Origin: Bacillota bacterium
GTDB lineage: Bacteria > Bacillota > Clostridia > Christensenellales > Aristaeellaceae
NCBI GenBank assembly: GCA_023392755.1
Contig: JAEWNM010000225.1
Span: forward strand, 1 to 6,822
Direction of reading: 5' to 3'
DNA length: 6,822 bases
Under the pieces are notes generated by a model. That model did not search any database. It was not told the DNA's origin and saw nothing but the letters and a program-made list of their open reading frames with translations. Made by a program: the position numbers and the translations under genes. This document shows positions 1 to 6,134 of this stretch, piece after piece. The first letter of the stretch is position 1; each line of letters begins with the position of its first letter.

Positions 1-54
1 TGCAGCATACGTGCGAGAGGGGCGTTATCCATGCGGAAAGGGCCGTAATCCCAC

Positions 55-720
55 TTACTTCTTAAGCGCCGCTTTATGCAAAAGGTTAAAATCCTTAGGC
101 AGGCCGGCCGCAACCCAGAACATGGCATAATGGATGCCCTGGCCGGTGACCAGGCCGTCCTTATTGATAACGTCGGCGACAATCTCGCTTTGCTCAACGA
201 TCTCCCGCACATGATCCCGCACTTTTTCGGCATCGCTCTCACTGTAGCTGTCGATGGCCAGGAATTGCTTTTCCCCGCCGGCTATCCGGCTTTCCACCAA
301 GGCTACGATGTGGCCTGCCCGCAGGTTGCACAGGGCAGCACCCTTTTTTTGCGCAATATGCTCCCATAGCGCATCCAGATCGTTGCGCAGCCCGTCTTCC
401 TCATAGCGAAAACCCATTATTGCCGCTTCCCCATGAATGGTCAGCGCATGCAAAAGCGCCGGGCGGTCGGTGCCGTCGTCCCCCCTGCCGCCCTTTTGGC
501 GGGCAAAGTCGGAAAGCCTTTCCGGGCTCAGGCGGATGCCGTGCATCCATTCCACGGCATGACACAGGGAAAAAAGGCCGCAGCCCGCGCTGGAAAGCGT
601 TTCGCCGGGGGATGTGATATAGTCGTAAGGGTAGGACCAGTCCTTGCTGCGCTGGTTCAAAAAGCGAAGGGTACGGCCTTCATACAGTATCTCCATTTCA
701 GGGCCGGCTTTTTTCAGCAT
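55..720 (-). CDS. Stand-alone papain-like (C39-like) cysteine peptidase family protein
   Basis: A predicted cytoplasmic protein of 221 aa with no signal peptide or membrane segment. It fits the C39-like papain-fold family: an N-terminal FLNQR..DW block (residues 20-28, Q23 a likely oxyanion-hole residue), a catalytic-Cys motif SSAGCG (C47), a His motif AGHIVAL (H137) and an Asp motif AIDSY (D157), in the order expected for a Cys-His-Asp triad. Substrate and role are unknown. It is the last visible gene of the ABC exporter operon. Start choice: the frame also has ATGs at 744 and 726, and the 744 codon overlaps the stop of the upstream ABC gene by one base. The ATG at 720 has the good Shine-Dalgarno (GGAAGAGGG, 6-nt spacing), so I chose it. 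PCAT exporters carry a C39 domain fused to the ABC protein, but here the domain is separate, and I see no double-glycine leader peptide nearby. A role in processing or immunity for an exported peptide is only inference. It could equally be a housekeeping hydrolase or an inactive binding protein. Confidence 0.8.
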   Translation of the reverse strand: MLKKAGPEMEILYEGRTLRFLNQRSKDWSYPYDYITSPGETLSSAGCGLFSLCHAVEWMHGIRLSPERLSDFARQKGGRGDDGTDRPALLHALTIHGEAAIMGFRYEEDGLRNDLDALWEHIAQKKGAALCNLRAGHIVALVESRIAGGEKQFLAIDSYSESDAEKVRDHVREIVEQSEIVADVINKDGLVTGQGIHYAMFWVAAGLPKDFNLLHKAALKK

Positions 721-726
721 AGGCAT

Positions 727-735
727 CCCTCTTCC
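727..735 (-). promoter_or_regulatory. Ribosome binding site that decides the C39-like gene start
   Basis: On the minus strand GGAAGAGGG ends 6 nt before the ATG at 720. The two upstream in-frame ATGs lack this: the one at 726 directly abuts the site and the one at 744 has no purine-rich stretch before it. This site therefore argues for a 221-aa product, although translational coupling through the overlap with the ABC stop codon could still allow some initiation at 744. Confidence 0.65.
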
Positions 736-743
736 CGCCCTCA

Positions 744-2480
744 TCAGGCAAACTGGGCATCATACAGCTTGCGGTAAAAACCATGCATAGCCATCAGCGA
801 TTCATGGCTGCCCGTTTCCACAATGTTGCCGTCCTTCACCACCAGTATGAGGTCCGCGTTTTGAATGGTGGACAACCTGTGGGCGATAACAAAACATGTC
901 TTATCCTGCATCAGTGCCCGCATGGCCTGCTGAATCCTCACCTCTGTGCGCGTATCCACGTTGGATGTGGCCTCGTCCAAGATCAGCATGGGCGCTTCCA
1001 TCAGCATGGCCCTGGCAATGGTCAGCAGCTGCTTCTGCCCCTTGGATATGTTGGCCCCGTCATCGGTGATCAGCGTATCGTATCCCTGGGGCAGGCGCTT
1101 GATATAGGAATGGATGCGGGCCGCTTTGGCCGCCGCTTCCACTTCTTCTCTTGTGGCGTTATTCTTGGCGTAGGCGATATTATCAAATATCGTGCCGTGG
1201 AACAGCCATGTATCCTGCAATACCATGGCATAGCTGCGCCGCAGGCTTTTGCGCGTCGCATCCTCCACGCCGCAGCCGTCTACCGCAATGCGCCCATCGC
1301 CAACGTCGTAAAAACGCATAAGCAAGTTGATCAGTGTCGTTTTCCCGGCGCCGGTGGGGCCAACGATGGCGATCAGGCTGCCGGGCTTGGCATGAAAGCT
1401 GCAGTGCTGCAAAATGAGCTTGCCTTCCTCATAGCCAAAGGACACATCCTCTACATTCACATCCCCCGATACGTGCGCAAGCTCCCTGGCATCCGGCTTG
1501 TCCGGCGCTTCCAAAGGCTCTTCCAGCAGGCGGAAAACACGTTCTGCGGCCGCCAGTGCCGACTGGAACTCACCGATGATGTTGGCCATTTCGTTGATGG
1601 GCCCGGAGAACTTGCGAGAATACAGCACAAAGGAGGATATGTTACCCAGTGTCATGCTGCCGTTCATATACAGAATGGCACCGAAAACGCTGATCAGCGA
1701 CAGGGAGAGGTTGTTGATGAAGTTTACCGAAGGCCCGCCGGTGCTGCCGTAATAGTCGGCCTTGTAATACGCCTCCACTGTTTCATCATTCTTCAGGCCC
1801 ACGCGCTTGATTATGTTTTCCTCCTGGTGGTAAGCTTTCAATGTTTTCTGGCCGGAAATGATCTCCTCCACCAGGCCGTTCAATTCCCCCAGTTTTTTCG
1901 ATCTGGCACGGAACAGGGGCCTTGTATGGCTGACGATAAAGCGCGTTAGAAGTATGGACAGCGGAATGGTGACCACAAAAACCAGCACCAGGATAGGCGA
2001 GAGCGTCAGCATCATGATCAGGGAACCGGCCACGGTGAATATACCGGTAAATATCTGTACCAGATCATTGGATAAGGATGTATTGATGGTATCAATATCG
2101 TATGAGATGCGGCTGATGATATCGCCGCTTTGATGGGTGTCAAAATACCCCACCGGCATATCGGATAGGCGGTCAAACACGTCCTTGCGCATTTGGTAGA
2201 TTACCTTGCGGCTGATGGCGATCATCAGCACCGACAAAGCATAACTCAAAACAGAAGAAAGGATGTAGAACACCATCATCTGCCATACCAGGGAAAGAAC
2301 ACCAGCAAAGTCAACCTTCCCCTCGCCCGGCTTGATCAGGTCTATGGCAAAGCCTGACAGCCTGGGGCCCAAAAGGCCCAGATAGTTGCCGCCTATGGAC
2401 AGCGCGACAGCCAGCAGCAGCAGCCATTTGTACTGATACAGATAGCGCCCCAGGCGGCGGTAAACCGTTTTTTTACCCAC
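744..2480 (-). CDS. ABC exporter subunit 2, TMD-NBD fusion with the catalytic ATP site (LmrD/BmrD-like)
   Basis: A half-transporter of the type IV (MsbA/LmrA-like) exporter fold: six membrane helices in about residues 15-310, then a nucleotide-binding domain. Numbered from the GTG start (578 aa), the Walker A is GPTGAGKTT at 375-383, the Q-loop Gln is 422, the signature is ISKGQ at 478-482, the Walker B/catalytic Glu is LILDE ending at E503, and the switch His is H534 (IAHRLST). Walker B Glu and switch His are canonical, while the signature departs from LSGGQ. That is the pattern of the catalytic half of a heterodimer, with the partner encoded just upstream. Likely function: ATP-driven export of drugs, lipids or peptides across the cytoplasmic membrane; the substrate cannot be read from sequence. 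Start: the longest frame begins at TTG 2510, but GTG 2480 has GGTGGAG close upstream and gives a compact 8-nt overlap with the partner gene, and the following residues (GKKTVYRRL) look like a family N-terminus. GTG 2489 is also possible. Confidence 0.93.
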   Translation of the reverse strand: MGKKTVYRRLGRYLYQYKWLLLLAVALSIGGNYLGLLGPRLSGFAIDLIKPGEGKVDFAGVLSLVWQMMVFYILSSVLSYALSVLMIAISRKVIYQMRKDVFDRLSDMPVGYFDTHQSGDIISRISYDIDTINTSLSNDLVQIFTGIFTVAGSLIMMLTLSPILVLVFVVTIPLSILLTRFIVSHTRPLFRARSKKLGELNGLVEEIISGQKTLKAYHQEENIIKRVGLKNDETVEAYYKADYYGSTGGPSVNFINNLSLSLISVFGAILYMNGSMTLGNISSFVLYSRKFSGPINEMANIIGEFQSALAAAERVFRLLEEPLEAPDKPDARELAHVSGDVNVEDVSFGYEEGKLILQHCSFHAKPGSLIAIVGPTGAGKTTLINLLMRFYDVGDGRIAVDGCGVEDATRKSLRRSYAMVLQDTWLFHGTIFDNIAYAKNNATREEVEAAAKAARIHSYIKRLPQGYDTLITDDGANISKGQKQLLTIARAMLMEAPMLILDEATSNVDTRTEVRIQQAMRALMQDKTCFVIAHRLSTIQNADLILVVKDGNIVETGSHESLMAMHGFYRKLYDAQFA

Positions 2481-4188
2481 GGTCTCCACCCCCCATCTGG
2501 ATGCGCTCAATTTCCTGGTAAAGCTCGCAGCCTTCCATCAGCTCCCCATGCGTACCATAACCCACCATTTTCCCGTCGTCCAGAACCAGGATATGGTCAC
2601 AGCGCATCACCGTTGAGACGCGCTGGGCGATTAAGATCGTGGTGGTATGGCTGTAATGGGTGCGTATGTCACTGCGCAGGGAGGCGTCGGTTTTATAGTC
2701 CAAGGCGCTGGAGGAATCGTCCAGTATCAATATCTCCGGGTCGCCGGCCAGGGCGCGGGCGATAAGCACCCGCTGCTTTTGCCCGCCGGACAGGTTTGCG
2801 CCTTTGATGGCAAGCTCTGAACCGTATCCTTCCCTGTCAGCAATGAAATCCGCCGCCTGCGCATACCGCGCGGCTTTTTCCAGCGCATCCCCGCTTACTT
2901 CACGGCCCAGGCGGATATTTTCCGCAATGGTATCCTCAAACAATACGTCGTTTTGAAAGACCACGCCAAACCTTTCGCGCAAAAGCCCCGGATCAAATTC
3001 ACGTATGTTCCGGCCGCCGATACGGATTTCGCCCTGATCTACATCGTAAAAGCGCAGCAGCAGCTGGGCGATGGTTGATTTTCCCGCGCCCGTTGGGCCG
3101 ATGATGCCAAGGGTTTCGCCGCGCTTTAATGAAAAGGTGATGTCCGTCAGGTTATCCTCTTTCCTGTTGTAGGAGAAGGATACATGGTCGAATACCACAT
3201 GATCGTCCTCGGGGGCCACAGGCGTTTCCGGCTGAACCGTCATTTCATCCGGCGCGGCCATCACCTCCGCGATGCGGTTGGCGGAGGCGCTGGCCTTGGA
3301 ATACATGGTAAAAATGCGCGTTACCATCATCATGGCGTTGAGGATAATGGTGAAGTAGGACAGGAAGGCCACAATTTCCCCGACCTCCCCAACCCCCGCG
3401 TTGACCCGCAGCGCGCCTACCAATATTACCAGTGTCAGGCCAACGTTCAACAGCAGGTTCATGGCAGGGCTGATGCCTGCCATGGTCATGCTGGCCTTCC
3501 GCTCCGCCTGAATCACCTGCTTATTGACGCCGTCAAAGTGGCGCTTCTCATCCTCTGTTTTCGACAGCGCCTTGATAACCCGGATTCCTGCCGCGTTCTC
3601 CCGCACCACGCGCACCATATGGTCCAGCGCCTCCTGGGACAGGCGAAAAAGCGGCACGCCCTTGCGGGATATGTATACGGTAATGATCACAATGAATGGC
3701 AGCACGGAAACAAGCACCAATGTCAATACAGGATCCAGCGTCAGCGTGATAAGGATGCCGCCGATCAAAAGGATGGGCGCGCGGATGCCGATGCGCTGCA
3801 TCATACCCACCATCTGATGAATGTTGTATGTATCGGATGTCATGCGGGATATGAGAGATGGAATTGTAAACTGATCCACCTGCCGGTTTGTAAGGTAGGC
3901 AATCTTGCGGAACAGATCGTAACGTATGCGGCGCGTCGTATCCCTGGCTACGGCGGCAGCCATGCGGTTGGCCCATATGTTGGTCCCCACCGCCACAATG
4001 GAGCATATGAGCATGACCACGCCCCACCATACCACAGGGCCTATGGTTCCCATAGGGATTACGTTGTCAATTACATAGGCCAGTATCCAGGGCAGGCACA
4101 GGTCCATGATGGTGCCGGTGAACTTAATAAGGAATCCTACCAGCATTTTGGGCACATAAGGGCGCAGATATAAAAATACGTGCTTCAA
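2473..4188 (-). CDS. ABC exporter subunit 1, TMD-NBD fusion with degenerate catalytic motifs (LmrC/BmrC-like)
   Basis: First gene of the operon, 571 aa, with six predicted membrane helices (about residues 15-300) and a C-terminal ATPase domain. Visible motifs are Walker A GPTGAGKST (364-372), Q-loop Q412, a perfect LSGGQ signature (466-470), and Walker B ILILDD, where D491 stands in place of the catalytic Glu. The switch region reads IAQRVST, with Q522 in place of His. In TM287/288, BmrCD and LmrCD the same Glu-to-Asp and His-to-Gln type changes mark the subunit contributing the degenerate nucleotide site. Paired with subunit 2, it should form a heterodimeric multidrug-type exporter: its intact LSGGQ completes the consensus site and its weakened Walker B/switch residues build the degenerate one. 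The start is TTG at 4188, with AGAAGGG 6 nt upstream and the family-like N-terminus KHVFLYLRPY. An upstream ATG at 4207 is out of frame. The gene ends in TAA at 2473, inside the start region of subunit 2. Confidence 0.94.
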   Translation of the reverse strand: MKHVFLYLRPYVPKMLVGFLIKFTGTIMDLCLPWILAYVIDNVIPMGTIGPVVWWGVVMLICSIVAVGTNIWANRMAAAVARDTTRRIRYDLFRKIAYLTNRQVDQFTIPSLISRMTSDTYNIHQMVGMMQRIGIRAPILLIGGILITLTLDPVLTLVLVSVLPFIVIITVYISRKGVPLFRLSQEALDHMVRVVRENAAGIRVIKALSKTEDEKRHFDGVNKQVIQAERKASMTMAGISPAMNLLLNVGLTLVILVGALRVNAGVGEVGEIVAFLSYFTIILNAMMMVTRIFTMYSKASASANRIAEVMAAPDEMTVQPETPVAPEDDHVVFDHVSFSYNRKEDNLTDITFSLKRGETLGIIGPTGAGKSTIAQLLLRFYDVDQGEIRIGGRNIREFDPGLLRERFGVVFQNDVLFEDTIAENIRLGREVSGDALEKAARYAQAADFIADREGYGSELAIKGANLSGGQKQRVLIARALAGDPEILILDDSSSALDYKTDASLRSDIRTHYSHTTTILIAQRVSTVMRCDHILVLDDGKMVGYGTHGELMEGCELYQEIERIQMGGGDRG

Positions 4189-4194
4189 GGCTTA

Positions 4195-4201
4195 CCCTTC
4201 T
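4195..4201 (-). promoter_or_regulatory. Ribosome binding site supporting the TTG start of ABC subunit 1
   Basis: AGAAGGG on the minus strand lies 6 nt before the TTG at 4188. There is no in-frame ATG between the promoter and this codon, and the next in-frame Met (residue 15) would cut into the first membrane segment. The RBS therefore supports initiation at TTG. Confidence 0.65.
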
Positions 4202-4215
4202 TCTCATGGCATATA

Positions 4216-4228
4216 ACTAAACGTTAGT
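4216..4228. promoter_or_regulatory. Candidate operator: inverted repeat ACTAA-ACG-TTAGT
   Basis: A perfect 5-bp inverted repeat with a 3-bp centre. It overlaps the downstream half of the -10 box and the predicted transcription start of the ABC operon. This is a position where a dimeric repressor would block transcription, as TetR- or MarR-type regulators do at many exporter genes. No regulator gene is present in the window, and a 5-bp arm can occur by chance, so the assignment is tentative. Confidence 0.35.
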
Positions 4229-4254
4229 GTACAGGAATTCCGCTTTATTTTCAA
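4226..4254 (-). promoter_or_regulatory. Sigma-A-type promoter of the ABC exporter/peptidase operon
   Basis: On the minus strand the -35 element TTGAAA (4254-4249, 5 of 6 to consensus) and the -10 element TACACT (4231-4226, 4 of 6) are separated by exactly 17 bp. Transcription would begin near 4219, giving a short leader of roughly 30 nt before the TTG start at 4188. It lies downstream of the terminator of the SulP gene, so the operon has its own promoter. Confidence 0.6.
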
Positions 4255-4308
4255 GGTCATCCGCGGAAAAAGTCATATAAGAATCTTTCTTTTCATGTCA
4301 GGACCCAC

Positions 4309-4336
4309 AAAAAAGCGCCCACAGATAAAGGGGCGC
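4309..4336 (-). terminator. Rho-independent terminator of the SulP transporter gene
   Basis: On the minus strand, GCGCCC (4336-4331) and GGGCGC (4320-4315) form a 6-bp all-GC stem with a 10-nt loop, directly followed by TTTTTT (4314-4309). The stem begins 6 nt after the TAG stop of the transporter gene. It separates the transporter transcript from the exporter operon downstream. Confidence 0.85.
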
Positions 4337-4342
4337 ATTGTG

Positions 4343-5869
4343 CTATGCCAGTTCAAATCCGTTCAGGACAAGCAATTTGCGGGGCTGTGTCTGCAAGTTT
4401 ACAAGCCGCAGGGCAATGCCCTGCTTGTTGACGCTCTCCCTTAGGGCAGCCAGGGCCTTCAAGGCCGATGCATCCATAAAGGGCACACCCTCCAAATCCA
4501 GCAGCAGGGTGTTCAACTCTTCGCGCTCGCCTTTGGGCATTTCTTGCAGCTTTTGAGCAGCCACAAAAAACAGCGGGCCATCCACCCTCATGCGCATCAC
4601 GCCATCTTCCACCGTTTCAACCTGCATGCCTACCATGTTCTTCAGCCGGACAAGTACCAGGACTGCCGCCAGTACAAGCGCGGCCCCAATGGCCATCACC
4701 AGGTCAAGCACAAGCGTCAGCACAAAAGCGGTGAGGAATACGGCACAGTCACTTTTTGGCAGGCGCTTCATCTCCCGAAAGTAGGTCCACTCCCCCATGT
4801 TATATGAGACCACCATCAATACTGCCGCCAGCGCCGCCATAGGTACAAATTTCACATAGGGCATTCCCACCAGCATGATAGCCAGAAGCATACCGGCATG
4901 GACGATACCGGATACCGGCGTGCTGCCGCCGTTTTTGATATTTGCGGCGGTCCGGGCCAGAGCGCCTGTCACAGGAATGCCGCCAAAGAGGGCGGAACCG
5001 ATGTTGGCCGCGCCCTGGGCCACCAATTCCATGTTGGGATCATGGCGCGTATCGGTCATGCTATCGGCCACCACTGCGGAAAACAGCGATTCTATTCCCA
5101 CCAGGAAGGCGATTGTAAGGGCCGTAGGCATAAGTGCCAGCGCCTTTGGCAGCGACCAGGCGGGAAGGGCGGGTGCCGGGAAAGCGGTAGACATCTGGGA
5201 AAACCGCGAGCCAATGGTGTCCGCCTGCGGGAATAAGAAGGCTAAAAAGGTGGCAGCCAGCAAAGCTATCAACGTAGCCGGAACGCGGCGGTTCACCCTG
5301 GGCCACAAAATGATCACACACAGAGCGAAAGCGCCCAGTAGCGCCGTTTGCCAGGATATGGTGCCGATGGCGTGGGCATAGGCTGCCCATCTATCCATAA
5401 ACCCCGCCGGCACCGATCCCGTTTTCAGGCCCAGAAAGTCTCCCACCTGGGTGGAAAAGATCACCACGGCAATGCCGCTGGTGAACCCGGCCACCACTGG
5501 ATACGGAATGAACTGCAGAAATTTCCCGAACTTCAAAAGCCCGGCCAGTATCAGCACCACGCCCGCCATCATGGTGGCTATGATCAGGCCGTCAATCCCA
5601 TACCGGGCAACAGTCCCTGCAACGATCACGACAAAGGTTCCGGTTGGCCCGCCTATCTGAACTTTGCAGCCGCCCAGCAGAGCAATGATGAATCCTCCTG
5701 CCACCGCGGTTACCAGCCCTTTTTCCGGTGATACGCCGGAAGCGATTCCCATAGCGATGGACAGAGGCAACGCGATAATCCCTACGATAATGCCGGCAGT
5801 CAAATCCTTAAAAAATCTCTCCCTGGAATAGCCTTTCAGACAAGAAAAAAAAGCGGGTTTCATGCGCAA
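4343..5869 (-). CDS. SulP-family inorganic anion transporter with short C-terminal STAS domain
   Basis: An integral membrane transporter of the SulP/SLC26 family (508 aa from the chosen start), expected to move an inorganic anion such as sulfate or bicarbonate across the cytoplasmic membrane. The N-terminal part reads DLTAGIIVGIIALPLSIAMG (residues 22-41), a hallmark of the family. It is followed by IGGPTGTF (72-79), equivalent to the GPTGAF block of the transport core, then a long series of hydrophobic helices. Residues about 420-508 form a cytoplasmic STAS domain with the LDLEGVPFMDASALKAL core. The STAS domain stops at LNGFELA, some tens of residues earlier than usual, just before a terminator. 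Start: the frame opens at 5923, but TTG 5869 has AGGAAGGA 5 nt upstream, while ATG 5863 (two codons on) sits 11 nt from the same site. Either gives MKPAFFSC... near the N-terminus. The precise anion cannot be told from the sequence. Confidence 0.92.
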   Translation of the reverse strand: MRMKPAFFSCLKGYSRERFFKDLTAGIIVGIIALPLSIAMGIASGVSPEKGLVTAVAGGFIIALLGGCKVQIGGPTGTFVVIVAGTVARYGIDGLIIATMMAGVVLILAGLLKFGKFLQFIPYPVVAGFTSGIAVVIFSTQVGDFLGLKTGSVPAGFMDRWAAYAHAIGTISWQTALLGAFALCVIILWPRVNRRVPATLIALLAATFLAFLFPQADTIGSRFSQMSTAFPAPALPAWSLPKALALMPTALTIAFLVGIESLFSAVVADSMTDTRHDPNMELVAQGAANIGSALFGGIPVTGALARTAANIKNGGSTPVSGIVHAGMLLAIMLVGMPYVKFVPMAALAAVLMVVSYNMGEWTYFREMKRLPKSDCAVFLTAFVLTLVLDLVMAIGAALVLAAVLVLVRLKNMVGMQVETVEDGVMRMRVDGPLFFVAAQKLQEMPKGEREELNTLLLDLEGVPFMDASALKALAALRESVNKQGIALRLVNLQTQPRKLLVLNGFELA

Positions 5870-5874
5870 CGGCT

Positions 5875-5882
5875 TCCTTCCT
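5875..5882 (-). promoter_or_regulatory. Ribosome binding site of the SulP transporter gene
   Basis: AGGAAGGA on the minus strand. Spacing is 5 nt to a TTG at 5869 and 11 nt to the in-frame ATG at 5863, so normal spacing favours the TTG. No comparable site precedes the longest-frame start at 5923, which also lies upstream of the predicted transcription start. Confidence 0.6.
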
Positions 5883-5896
5883 AATATACGGAAATT

Positions 5897-5914
5897 TATG
5901 CACGACAGTGCATA
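5897..5914. promoter_or_regulatory. Candidate operator: 7-bp inverted repeat TATGCAC-GACA-GTGCATA
   Basis: Perfect 7-bp arms with a 4-bp centre, lying immediately downstream of the -10 box of the SulP promoter and sharing one base with it. It covers the predicted transcription start. The position fits a repressor site; as RNA it could also form a short hairpin at the 5' end of the message. No known operator consensus is recognised. Confidence 0.4.
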
Positions 5915-5942
5915 GCATAGCACTTATTACGTATGGATGCAA
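5914..5942 (-). promoter_or_regulatory. Candidate promoter of the SulP transporter gene
   Basis: On the minus strand TTGCAT (5942-5937) and TATGCT (5919-5914) are 17 bp apart. The match is modest (3 of 6 and 4 of 6), but the spacing is ideal and the site lies 45 bp upstream of the chosen start. Transcription would begin near 5907, inside the adjacent inverted repeat. A TATATT near 5885-5890 lacks a -35 partner and is too close to the RBS. Confidence 0.4.
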
Positions 5943-5976
5943 TGTAAAAAACCAACGAATCGGCGCATGCCGCGCC

Positions 5977-6004
5977 TTGCAATTTGACCAATGCGGGATA
6001 TAAT
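5977..6004 (+). promoter_or_regulatory. Promoter of the cysteine hydrolase gene
   Basis: TTGCAA (5977-5982) and a perfect TATAAT (5999-6004) are separated by 16 bp on the plus strand. Transcription would begin near 6011 and leave a leader of about 124 nt before the ATG at 6135. The TTGACC at 5984 resembles a better -35 element but would give only a 9-bp spacer. The promoter is divergent from the SulP promoter, with the two -35 elements about 35 bp apart. Confidence 0.6.
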
Positions 6005-6012
6005 AAAAGCAG

Positions 6013-6032
6013 TGGCATGCAGGAAGATGCCA
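6013..6032 (+). repeat. Small hairpin at the start of the hydrolase leader
   Basis: TGGCAT (6013-6018) and ATGCCA (6027-6032) are perfect inverted arms around an 8-nt loop, starting within a few bases of the predicted transcript 5' end. GGCATGC at 6014-6020 could instead pair with GCATGCC at 6038-6044. This hairpin and the adjacent palindrome could therefore be alternative structures. Confidence 0.4.
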
Positions 6033-6038
6033 AATGCG

Positions 6039-6058
6039 CATGCCTGCCGGCAGGCATG
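6039..6058. repeat. Perfect 20-bp palindrome in the hydrolase leader
   Basis: The arms CATGCCTGCC and GGCAGGCATG are exact complements with no spacer. In DNA this is a fully symmetric site about 28-48 bp downstream of the predicted transcription start. In RNA it would fold as an 8-bp GC-rich stem (CATGCCTG/CAGGCATG) with a CCGG loop. No T-run follows, so it is not an ordinary terminator. It may be an operator, an mRNA-stabilising hairpin or part of a leader regulator; the sequence does not tell which. Confidence 0.6.
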
Positions 6059-6134
6059 GGGCAGAATTCATGTTTATCGGTGCAGGATACGTCCGGCATG
6101 CTGGGATGAGCCCGGAACGCGAAAGGAATGGACC

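Noticed and set aside
783..1949. Long open frame on the plus strand opposite ABC subunit 2
   Set aside because: It is the antisense shadow of a gene with complete ABC motifs; its translation is rich in His, Gln and Cys, has no recognisable domain, and no RBS stands out.
3184..4173. Long plus-strand frame opposite ABC subunit 1
   Set aside because: A shadow frame with His/Gln-rich, low-plausibility protein; the minus-strand gene fully explains the sequence.
4124..4207. 27-codon minus-strand frame from ATG 4207 overlapping the start of ABC subunit 1
   Set aside because: No RBS precedes this ATG, and it lies out of frame with the well-supported TTG start.
4217..4276. Minus-strand 19-codon small ORF (MTFSADDLENKAEFLYTNV) upstream of the exporter operon, considered as a leader or precursor peptide
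   Set aside because: Only a weak RBS, it overlaps the promoter and would lie upstream of the predicted transcription start; it has no double-glycine motif. It could be a relic of a lost gene, but nothing proves it.
4875..5381. Plus-strand frame opposite the SulP transporter
   Set aside because: Antisense to conserved membrane segments of the transporter, with no domain of its own.
5870..5923. Longest-frame start of the SulP transporter at ATG 5923
   Set aside because: The extra N-terminal residues are not family-like, there is no RBS, and the codon overlaps the promoter region.
5984..6004. TTGACC paired with TATAAT as the hydrolase promoter
   Set aside because: The spacer is only 9 bp; TTGCAA at 5977 with 16 bp is the workable partner.
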